NCBI GenBank assembly: GCA_026929865.2
Contig: CM049416.1
Location: forward strand, 14,517,501-14,581,500
Reading direction: 5' to 3'
From: Hyperoplus lanceolatus
Taxonomy: Eukaryota; Chordata; Actinopteri; Uranoscopiformes; Ammodytidae
Length of the DNA stretch: 64,000 nt
In this document: piece by piece, positions 1 through 64,000 of the stretch
Layout: every line of letters begins with the position of its first letter
How positions within the stretch are numbered: the stretch's first letter is position 1
Notes under the pieces: model-generated
The model's input: only the letters and a program-made list of their open reading frames with translations
The model's database searches: none
What the model was told of the DNA's origin: nothing
Program-made: the position numbers and the translations under genes

Positions 1-948
1 AGAGAAGCCTCCCCCCTGCAAATGTCAAACTATTCCTTGAGTTTATTGAAACAATTTAAAGTTTTTATAACAACTTTCAATATGATGCAGTCCAAAAAAA
101 TACCACCATTAACTTTGGCCTGGAAACTTAAGTATTAGCTGAATCAACATTTCTGTGACTAAATAAGCCGCCCTATAAGCTGATGTTTCTAAAAATTGTG
201 TATCCCAGCAATTTATTTGAGCCTGTGGAGCGTTAACACTGTAGGGTGTTTTGTTTAACATAAAAAAATGTGCCGCTCTCTTGTTGTGAAATCAATATTC
301 CTTGAGCAGACTCCCCCCGTTAAGTCCCTGTGTGAATCCCATCATGCAGTTAGAACGGTAAACAGTCTCAGACACAATAATTCAACACTGCGGCGCGTAG
401 TCATGTCTTCACTCCGGATTACTGGGTCTCCAGTTTTACCACCACCAGAGCCGGAGAGACACTACATTGATCGCTTCACGGTCAAGGGAGAAAATTCTAT
501 TACATCCTCACTGCTACAGAGTAAGCAAAGCAAACAAGACAAGCAAGAAGCAACTGTTTCAAATCTTCCAACTTTTAATTTGATGCTACAGCAGGAACAA
601 AACGTTATTTTAGCTGCAGTCTCAAGAAAGAGATAGAGGGCAAAAGGCTGAGAGGGAGAGAGGGGTAGAGAAATGACGGGCCAAGGGGAGAGATGAAGAT
701 AGCAAGTCAGCGACAGAGATAGAGAGATATAAGCTATTACTGTTTTTTTTAATGCTCTTTCCCGCGTGTCTTCTTCCTTTCACCAAACTGTGGAACTTTG
801 CTATGAGAAGGCAATTGCCACGGTGATTGTCCTCCATGGGAGAGCAGAAAAATCCAATTTTGTCGATATATACAAGGCGAAAAAGAAAGATAGAAAGAAG
901 GAGTAGAGAAAAATCTCAACCAGAAAAAGAAAAAGAAAATGAAACCGA

Positions 949-950
<2 letters not shown>

Positions 951-996
<46 letters not shown>
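951..996. repeat. (TA)n then (GA)n microsatellite
   Basis: Perfect AT dinucleotides at 951-984 followed by AG dinucleotides to 996. Confidence 0.95.
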
Positions 997-2631
997 TCGC
1001 GGTGGGGGAGGGAAGGCTAGAAAGAGACATGGAAGAGAGAGAGAAAAAACATGGCCAAGTTGATTGTTAAATATGAGATTGTTTTACGGCAGGGCAGGTA
1101 TTGAGTGAAAATGTAATAAATATATAGATATTGTTTTCAGGGGCTATTTGGTAGCTGTGGCCCCAATGAGCAGCAGAGGCAGCGGGCTGAGCTGCCTGTG
1201 TGCCTGGTGATGGCCTGTCACTGGAAGCCCCTCTGATGAATGGCCATGTTGGATTGGAACGGACGTGTAATATATATCAGACTTATATTTTCTCTCTCTC
1301 TCTCTCTACACTGGTGCCTCTTGGAGGGCGCACAAGATACTGGGGGATTCCTGAGGTAGAGGGAGCAATGGAGGGCAGATAGAGTTATAGGGTGAGGGAC
1401 GTGACGGGAGATAATATTGAGCTGGCGGGGTAGTCCAGTTGAAATTTGATTTAGTGCATTCTCGCTGTCAAAGGGGAGAGAAAACTGATGATTTTCTTTC
1501 CACGGATTAATCTTTTTTTATCAATTAACAATACTTTATTTATCTGTATTATTTCTTAGAATATTTTTATTTTATCCAACAAAACAGTCTACCTACAACC
1601 CGACAAATATTAATTTTACATAAATTCATACTGATGAAAGCGGAAAATTCTCTCATTTAAACAGGTTGAACCACTGAAAAGGTTGGTATATTTTCTTGTC
1701 CAAGCAGACTGCATGCAATACATATAGATGAGCATCAACCACCTTTCTATAAAACCCTGCAATTACAGTACACAGTAACAAATTGACCTGGATAAGGATT
1801 TGGAGCTGGTATGTTTGTTGTCAAGACATTTTATATCCATTTTCATAGATATTTCAAACATGGCTTCTTCTTGTAAATCTGCTCTGCACTACCTATATGT
1901 ATCGAGCTCCATCATCTGGCTGAACAGGTCTGCTATCAGAACAGTACAGAGAGGCTGACGTGACTGGGCGCTCTGGCCAGAACAAGAAAAATGGAGCGTT
2001 ATTAACACTGTCCAAACAAACTGCACCCCCTATGGAGTCCCAAGCTGCTGGCTGCAGTGAGACAACATGCAATATGCCCACCATTGATCTTCAGTTACAC
2101 ACAGGAGGATCACACAAGACACACGCATGGTGGCCATGGATCCTGACAAATTTGTGGTGTTTGCGTGCAAATTTAGGAGACAAAGTGCTTTGGAAATAGA
2201 ATTCATGTATCACCTTATTACTGAGCATAAAATCGATAAACAAACCAGTGTGCACTGTTTTGTGCACATTCACACAGACAAAAGCCTTTCCTGAAGCCCA
2301 CATTCTATTCAATTTCTATTACTTTATTTCAGCATTCACTGAGGCATTGCTCTTTCAACCTTTCCTTTGCCTTGCTCTCTGGTTCTTTATCATTCAGTGA
2401 CATTTTATCTTTTTACCACTCTTTCTTATACTTTTGTCTTATTCTTGTGCTTACGCTTTATCACTCACTCATAAATGTCACTTTATCATAATTTACTGTG
2501 ATATCTCCTCAGGTAGGATATCCAACTCTCCTGTGTTTTCTGCTAACCCACCTTTCTCTTGTTTAATATCTACTGTAGTTTCTTTTTTCTTTAAGCTTCT
2601 CTCTTTCCTTCTCGTGTGCTCCTCCCTCCCC

Positions 2632-2662
<31 letters not shown>

Positions 2663-3168
2663 CTGTCCCCCTGCGAGGTGTGAAGGTGATTTGTTGACAC
2701 TTTGATCTAAGGAATATTGACCAGAGGCCAACATGGCTGATGAATGGCCAGTGCCTGGAGTCGATAATGCCTGTGTTAGCTTGGACTCATCACTTCCACA
2801 ATCAGCACTCACATTTGGCTCCTTTACAGGGCAATGCAGTGTAGCTACACTGTCCAAAATATGTAATAATGCGAAATGAGCTGGCTACAATCTCGTACTA
2901 TTTCGACATCTTTAAGTCTTTTGGAAAGACATCAACCAGCCAATGAAAAGCCTGTTACAAAGTTGGTTGTTATCTTAGGACACGATTCACGTCGGCAAAT
3001 GGGCTTCCTCGCCGCTTCCCAACCAAACCTGCACGGACCAATGCACTTCCAATTACTGACAGACGTCCAGTACTACCGCTCAATACTGGCTTGGGCTTAA
3101 GATTTCCTCCTCAACGGAAGGAAACTTTGCAAGCTGTAGTGACCCCAAAGGAAATTGTCTTGTCTTGT

Positions 3169-3272
<104 letters not shown>

Positions 3273-4599
3273 CAGGACCTAACAAATCCCCACATAAAAA
3301 TGTTAAACAAGCATGGTTATCTGCAATAGTTTTTTTAAACACTTTTGAGAATTGTGCTGCTTTGTTTAATCAACTATGATGATATGTGCACATGCACGGG
3401 TAAGCACACACACAATACAACACAATTTCTTCCACCAAGGAATCGCAGTCAACCTGTTTGGGGAAAAAAAGACAAAATCATTCGACATCGGAGGTCCTTT
3501 TGAGGACAATTTGCCCACTGAGTTTGTGATATTTGTTTTCATTCCTGCATTCATGTGAGCCTATAAGATGTTTTAAGAGTACTTATTCTTGAAACAATAG
3601 CCACAATGAACATCTGGCTTCACAACACTGAAAATTCCATTTTGCTTCCGCCGTAGAGGGCATTTGACTTTTTGCACTCTCCAAAGGGGAGAAAACGCCT
3701 TCCCAGTTTGAAGGCTTCATTTTGAGGACATTAAATAGGGACATTGTTTGATTATAAAAACACTTATGATTTGAGAGCAGCATGAAGACATCCTTTGGAA
3801 CACACATAAACGGGGCATTTGACCCTCCCCCCTCCATGCATCTCTCACTGGGACCAGCATGGTGCTGCCAATTGAAGTGGGCTAAGCACGCCAGCTGACC
3901 TTTGTCCCCCTCCATAGGACACTGGTTTGACAAGGAACATCAGGGTAGTGTAATTTTCCAGGGAGAGGAGGACACACACAGGGATGAAAGAGATGTAACC
4001 CTTTATCCTTCAGACGGAGGAATGGAGGACGAATTAAGGAGAGGAAAAAAAAAGAGTGAGAGAGCAAAGGAGCTGAAGAGAGACAATTACGGAGAGGCAG
4101 AACAACGAGAAATCGCATGACACACTCAGCTCATACAGCGTTTAAGTTGAAGGATGATAACAGAAACAGTGGGGGCAGAGGGATGAAGAAAAAAGGAATA
4201 AATGTGACCGTAGTTTGGCTGAGCCCAGTGGTGACCAAGCCCACTGCGATAAGGCTGGCTGTTTTTTTTGCGCAGGAATCTGTGTGTGCCTGTGTTTGTG
4301 TCAGTGTCTATGTGCGTTTCTGTGAGCACTGCGGTGTGGCGATGAGTGCATTATACATTAACAGAAGTATATTATGAAAACTATTCCCCCGGGCAAAAAA
4401 CTAGAGCTGCAACATGTGATGAACGTTATAAAATAGCTATGATGTCATCTCGCTTGGTGAGACCATATACTGCGGCATTTAGTTTTTCTAGTTTGACTTC
4501 TGTTGAAAGATGGATATAACTTTTGTTTCTTTTTTGGATACTGTATCCGTGTAAAGCAGTCTCATATTCTCTTAAGTTGTTCCTTGGTTTGTTTTAGCA

Positions 4600-4725
4600 C
4601 ATTCTTTTGTTTATGTGTTAATCAAAAGTATGTCTATGGTTTTATTATGTAAAGTACTTTCTGCCACCTTACTTGAGTATGAGAGGTCCTCTATGAATAA
4701 AGTTTGATGTGATTAAACGTTGCAA
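4600..4725 (+). repeat. possible old retroelement 3' tail
   Basis: GTAAAGTACTTT followed by TATGAATAAAGTTTGATGTG is the layout of many fish LINE/SINE 3' ends. No coding part or target duplication is visible, and it ends just before chchd3 exon 5. Confidence 0.25.
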
Positions 4726-4737
4726 ACTGTCTCTTAC

Positions 4738-45689
<40,952 letters not shown>

Positions 45690-45833
45690 AGTGAGACCGC
45701 AAGCTGTCACTTGTATTTCAATTATCTATCTGTAATGTGGAAGACCAGCATCCGTTTTTGTTTGTTTTTGTGTGTACTTTCTTTAGAGCTAACCGGGGCC
45801 CACACGCCACTGATTTTTCGAACTTCCCTAGCA

Positions 45834-45841
45834 TGACGTAC
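45834..45841. promoter_or_regulatory. possible CRE-like site upstream of chchd3
   Basis: TGACGTAC lies about 145 bp upstream of the chchd3 ATG. It differs from the CREB/ATF palindrome TGACGTCA at its last half. An eight-base near-match can occur by chance. Confidence 0.2.
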
Positions 45842-45984
45842 GTACAAGAACGTGCGAGTTCATTGGACAGAAGCTTCACTGTCAATGCAACAGCAATTTT
45901 CATTGGTTGATTGTTCGCAAGAGGCAGAGCGTGTGTGTGACAGCCATAATAGGTCCATGGTGACAGCTCTGTCTGACTTATTAC

Positions 45985-45985
45985 A

Positions 45986-46045
<60 letters not shown>

Positions 46046-46047
46046 AA
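45985..46047. repeat. (AAAG)n microsatellite upstream of chchd3
   Basis: About 15 perfect tetranucleotide units, 296 bp upstream of the chchd3 ATG; polypurine on the plus strand. Confidence 0.95.
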
Positions 46048-48414
46048 TGAAAATAATATAGCTATTTATAAATAATATTTATATGTATATACATATATAT
46101 TTATTTAAATAATATTTATACATAAATAATATTTATACATATTTATTTTAACTTTCCAATTTCTTTCCGGTGTGTTTCCAGTGTATTGGTCTCATCAGTA
46201 GGACTGTGTTCACTGTATGTGCACCTTGTGAAAAAGCTGTACAGACAAAAAGTGGTTTAATATTTTTGTTTATCCCAATTGAGCATTTTGTGGTAGGCTT
46301 ATTTGAACTTTATTTGAGCATTTCCATTCTCCTACTATTGCACTACACTTCAGAGGTAAAAATAGTGTACTGTTCGCTCCACTACATTTATTTCTTACTT
46401 GAGTTATAGGCATAATAATCTACATTTTTAATCAAAAAAAATAAAAATGAGGAAGGTGATTAAAGGATATAGTGAAATAAAGTGAATGACACATTAATGC
46501 ATGACTATGCCTAGTGATAATCCTGTTTTACAATAAGCATATGATTCTGAGTATATATTGATTATTTTATTTTTGCTTGACACAAAACATAGAAATTGAA
46601 TGTACATATTTGTGTGACCTTGCAATATAACAAAATATTAATGCTTTTTATTTTTTCATAGTAAAATATCTTTCATGAGAAGTCGCGCACAGAGGTTATG
46701 CTGTTAACCGTTAAACCAGTGCAATTTGTTCTTTGGTAGAAATCCCAGACAGTGATTTCTGATCTGATTGGTGATAAGTAGGTTTTCAGCTGGCTTATTA
46801 TAAACCCCATTTTTTAATTCAGAAATTATGTTAAACATTTCAAAATACATGACCATTACAAAAAAAAAAACAGCTACGTAAACAATTTGACCTGAACACA
46901 AAAGTATTGTTGTTCCGCTACAAACCTGACCACACACTCTAGAATCACTTGCTTCAAACAGCATGGCTTCTTAAAAACAGTATATCTTTATAATGGTATT
47001 CAGTGTGTAATATATTGTTCAATCAAATTATAGATTTTCAATTGTTGCATGTTGACAATACCACAATAGGTTTGAGCTATCAAACTTTCAGATGTAATAA
47101 TTTAATAAGTTAGTTTTTTAACTCAACCAACTCACCATTTAACTCACCATTTCGATTTTTGCCATATGGAGCTGACAAAAAGAGAGAAAAGTAAAGAGCA
47201 AAACTATCAAGAATATGAGAGATGGAGAGACTGAGAGAAGAGGAGATTGGTTGGGAAGGGTAAAATATGCAGCCTGATTGATGAAACAATGGTGTTTAAA
47301 AATGCAAAATGGCAGAATGAGTTGCCAAACCCATCAGGGAAGCAACTGACAGCTCCTGAAATCGAAGTAGAACTGCAACGAGAATAGGAGGAGAAGGAAT
47401 AGATATGGAAATAGAGACTCATTAGATTTACAAATGCATAATATTCCCCACTGAGAACCTTTGCTACAGAACTGGTCCATCATCACCAAGACTTACATTC
47501 ATGTTAAAAAATAGGTAGGCATGCAGCAGTCTAGTTATTTTTGTGTCCTGCTGCTTTTTTTATGTTATGTAATCAGTGATCATTTCACTGAAAAATGAAA
47601 AACCTGTGGAACTTTGCATTACTTGACTCGTCCAAATCAGTGCAGCCACCCAGCCACAGAAGTTCATCTACAATTTGCCTTGTCCTGCTGTCTCACTCTC
47701 GTTCTCGCCAGTATTTTCCATTCAGCTTGCTGACATCATGTTTGGAAGGGGGTATCTTCCTTTTCCTCATCAACATATTCTTTAAGATATCTCTCAAACA
47801 GTCAACATTTGTATAGCAGATTATCTAATATTGGGAATGAATGTGTAAACAGCATATGTTGATTTTCATTTTCTATTAATAGCATATGAGTGTTTCAGTT
47901 ATTTTTTTTTAACTTGTATGCCTTCCGATCCCAGTAGAGGACATAGGGGAAAATAAAAGAAATCCATTCAGCACCACCGATGTGGACAGTTCTTTGACAA
48001 AAAAAGGACCCATGAGGCAGAGCTTATACAATATAAGACGGTTTGACTTGGTAGTGAGGGGGCTTACCTTTAGGAACAGGCAGCCAGTCATGGACACATA
48101 TAGACTACCTCACCATATCTCAGAAGACTTGTAATCAGCAGGGTTTTTTCTTCAAGTTGTCAATATTTATTTAAATAAGCAATCTTTAAAAGATGTATTT
48201 AGATGTTCTTAGTTTTCTGGAAAATCATACCATTGCAGATATAAATTTCCCTTGAGCTGAGAGGATGTTATTAGGAATGACTGTTCATAAGAATCCCCTT
48301 CTAAACCTGATATATTGTACACACAAAAATAACCTAATATGTGGTCTCTGCATTACGCATGTTTGTAATGCTGAACAAACAAAAATAAATCAAAGCCTTT
48401 ATAACAGTTCCTTG

Positions 48415-48440
48415 TACACACACACACACACACACACACA
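48415..48440. repeat. short (AC)n tract
   Basis: About 13 AC units. Confidence 0.9.
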
Positions 48441-50655
48441 CTGGGGACTTCCATTCAAATCTTCAACACAGTATACACCTAGATTGAATTACATGTTTCC
48501 AATATAAAACTATGTACCAGAATGGCTGACAGTGCTTTATGTGCAAACAGAAACATCAATTTAATATGAAAGGAATAGAAAGCTTGTGGGACAAGTAGAA
48601 AAAAGGTATAAGAGTGAGTTAGAGGATGTCAATAACTGGAAAACAATTCAGATCACAGCAGATGACATGAAGTGGTTATTGCATATATGCATTTGTGTAT
48701 CCTTTCCTAATATAGAAGGGAGCTATTGTACTGTAGATTGTAAACCCTTGAACACAATTCCATAACATATATGCAGATCCTGAGGTTCATTTTCTGTTGT
48801 GTTCTGAGATAACAGGCATTGTAGTGTTTTACACGTTGTCATATTGTCACAAACAGATTTCCCCAAGGGGAATCCCTCCAATTTACAACAAGTCTATCAT
48901 AAACAGCTTACGTAATAAAGAATAACAATGTGCAGCAATGTCCCATGGGCACGCTTTGAAATGCCTCAGGCTGTATTGAATTTGACCCTCATAGAAGACA
49001 AGGACATGATTTAATGGTAGAGTGTGCAAGTGAGCGTTGCGTGTTTTTTTTTAAATGACATAATTAATATCGTAAACTATTAAAGTAAACTCAATCTGAT
49101 TCTGGGCAATCATGCTGCTTGGAGACCTGGTTAATCTATTGGTATACTGTATATTGGAAATATTTCATTCAAGGACTATGTGCAGAGGAGAGAAAACTCA
49201 GGTTGTCCGTGCATGTTCAGTGTTGTAACATTTTCATCAAAGCCTTCATGTCTGATGATGCTCATATAATATGCATCATTACTCATCATCTTAAAACATT
49301 AACAGTGACTCATCAGTTGATTAAAACCCAACATTCAACTAAGTAGATTACTAACAACAAGGAAATTCATTATTTCATGATCACCAGAATCATATCTAAA
49401 TGCTTAAAACCTTAAATGAGCTCCTCTCACATCAACCCATATCATCTGCTGTTATTGCCACATTCTGTGATTATGTATCGATACTTAAACTAATTGAGTT
49501 GTTGTGGTAAAGTGCTTGCGCCATTATTCAAAGTGCTATAAAAGTTTCTGTCGACAGCAGTTACATTTTCTTTTAATGAATATCAGATGAGGGGCACAGA
49601 GTGATTGAGATGCGTTGTTTGCATTTATATCTATCCATTACCAGACAATATAGGCATGTCCTACAAAGACCTTATTGCTCTTGTGCATCATCCACACATA
49701 GGTCAGTCAGTCAAAGCAATCACTTAGTGTCCAAACACACACCAAGCTGACAGAAATAACCTTGGTGCTCCTTTATTGGAGAAACGAAGCCCTGTAGATT
49801 AGTTGGACTGATGGGACATGGGCTGCTGGGAAAGGTGATAAGAACTTCAAAATTAAACTTGGACCGGGGAAGCTGGGCGCCTTCAAAAGAAAAACAGTGG
49901 CTCCTGTATGACATACTGATTGTTCCTTTTTTTTTTGGAAGAGACACAAAGTTCTCCCACAATGTTATCTCCTAAGGCCACCAGCGCATCAATCAGGGCA
50001 CAGGCTGCTGGGAATCGACCCTCTTTGCTCCAGAATCAATGCCCTCTCCCATTCTCATTGGTACAGCAGAGATTGTCAGAGATACAGAGCAGGACAGCCC
50101 TGCCAAAACCAGCACTATATGTTCTAAATGGGGAAGGCTATTAACTCACTGACACACACTGTCTCTCTCTCTCCTTTGTTCTCTATACCCAGCCTTTCCT
50201 TTTTCAGTCTCAAGAGGACTGGATGGAAAATATTACAATTAAACAGTTTGTTTAGATTGTGGTACGCAAAATGAATTACTTAAAATCTCGATATTGCATT
50301 GAATTATATTATCCACCACACAGTAAGTAGAATCATTATAATACGTTGTACTTTTGTGAACAAAAACACTTTATGCATGGATGCCATAACATTCGGATTA
50401 TTCTGAGATCCCTGTTGATGGGAATTAAAAATATAAAATACTTGTAGGCCTATTACAACATTTTATTGTGATTTTTTGAATGGCTTAGCCTTATTAAATA
50501 TATAACTAAAATATAATATATAAACACTACTGAAATATAGAGAAACCACATAGAGAATATTAAGACAATTTACAAACAGTTATTTATTTTATTATTACCT
50601 ACATTTCGACCATTTTTCTATATCACTGATGATATAACTACTTACCACGTTCGAC

Positions 50656-50674
50656 CTACAACTCCCAGAATTCC
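50656..50674 (+). promoter_or_regulatory. ZNF143/Staf-type promoter motif of exoc4
   Basis: CTACAACTCCCAGAATTCC lies 53 bp upstream of the exoc4 ATG. It closely resembles the ACTACAAyTCCCAGmATGC element bound by ZNF143 (with THAP11/HCFC1) near start sites of vertebrate housekeeping genes. A TTCCTG ETS-like core follows near 50698. Position and strand fit a core promoter; binding is inferred. Confidence 0.6.
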
Positions 50675-50726
50675 TTTGGGCACCCTCGCGCTTCTGTCTT
50701 CCTGTTTGGTTGCCGCAGCTGGAAAA

Positions 50727-63745
<13,019 letters not shown>

Positions 63746-63777
63746 GTAACGGGCTTTTTCTAATATTTTTACTTTAA

Positions 63778-64000
63778 AAGGTGCTCCGAGAAACTTTCAG
63801 TTTTTGTTCATTCTTGCACCCCCCTTTGGACAAAAGCTGTAGTGTTTTTACTACGCCAGCGGCTGTAGTTCCTGGGTGAGCGTACCCATGACAAAGGCAT
63901 TAAGAAAAACTATATAAAAATTGCATTCTTTTCACTGATGGTCTCGTTTGCTGTTACATGTCATTTGTGATCATCCGAGAAAAAATCAAGACTGTTTCAG
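63778..64000. mobile_element. TTAA-flanked MITE, copy 2 (opposite orientation, cut by window end)
   Basis: It begins AAGGTGCTCCGAGAAACTTT after TTAA (63774-63777) and runs as the reverse complement of the element at 52208-52457 (shared TTCATTCTTGCACCCC, TGGGTGAGCGTACCCATG). The far end is past the window. It lies about 30 bp from the exoc4 exon 4 donor. Confidence 0.78.

Larger units (their letters stand above)
45690..50726. other. intergenic region between divergent chchd3 and exoc4
   Basis: About 5 kb separate the two start codons, so both promoters must lie here or in 5' exons not visible. It holds an (AAAG)n array at 45985-46047, an AT-rich tract of repeated AATATTTATA units at 46050-46150, a short (AC)n at 48415-48440, and otherwise AT-rich DNA with only short open frames. 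No gene was recognised between 46 and 50.6 kb. Confidence 0.65.

Noticed and set aside
268..636. 122-codon plus-strand frame near the window start
   Set aside because: No recognisable family, inside chchd3 intron 5, and not compatible with the missing CHCH exons on the other strand.
3583..3933. 116-codon minus-strand frame as a possible chchd3 exon
   Set aside because: No twin CX9C pattern and no similarity to the remaining CHCHD3 C-terminus.

Overview
The window looks like nuclear DNA from a teleost fish, probably a spiny-rayed (percomorph) one. The evidence is split vertebrate genes with GT-AG introns, very long (AC)n/(GA)n microsatellites, an L2-type LINE with an esterase-like ORF1, tRNA-derived SINEs, and many short hAT-like and TTAA-target DNA transposons. 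I see no bacterial, plasmid, organelle or viral genes. Species cannot be fixed from sequence alone.

Two real protein-coding genes are present, head to head about 5 kb apart. On the minus strand, five exons (45689 down to 4738) form the 5' part of chchd3, which encodes MIC19, a MICOS subunit of mitochondrial cristae junctions. They join into 474 in-frame codons. The C-terminal CHCH exons lie beyond position 1. On the plus strand, four exons (50727 to 63745) form the 5' part of exoc4, which encodes SEC8 of the exocyst. They join into 219 codons plus two bases, and the rest lies beyond 64000. CHCHD3 and EXOC4 are also neighbours on human chromosome 7q, so this is old vertebrate synteny.

The most unusual coding feature is chchd3 exon 2 (43307-44291). 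Between the conserved N-terminus and the coiled coil it adds about 320 residues of Pro/Ala/Val/Glu-rich sequence with degenerate EP(V/I)-PPP repeats, which the roughly 227-residue mammalian protein lacks. The open frame and both splice phases are intact.

Most of the rest is intron and intergenic DNA filled with mobile elements. The main ones are: a nearly full-length L2-type LINE in exoc4 intron 3 (57342 to about 61889), whose ORF1 and ORF2 share one frame separated by a single TGA and whose esterase domain has Cys at the nucleophile position; a 2.16-kb hAT-like element (6677-8836) with perfect 10-bp flanking repeats and a truncated LINE of the same family inside it; an L2 fragment inside a long-TIR DNA element (30113-31093); a truncated L1-like LINE with a 17-bp target duplication (18224-18761); two copies of one tRNA-SINE with clear target duplications; and several TTAA-target or hAT-type MITEs, one starting about 30 bp from an exoc4 splice donor.

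Spaces without genes are described as introns or intergenic entries. No tRNA, rRNA, CRISPR or prokaryotic system is supported.
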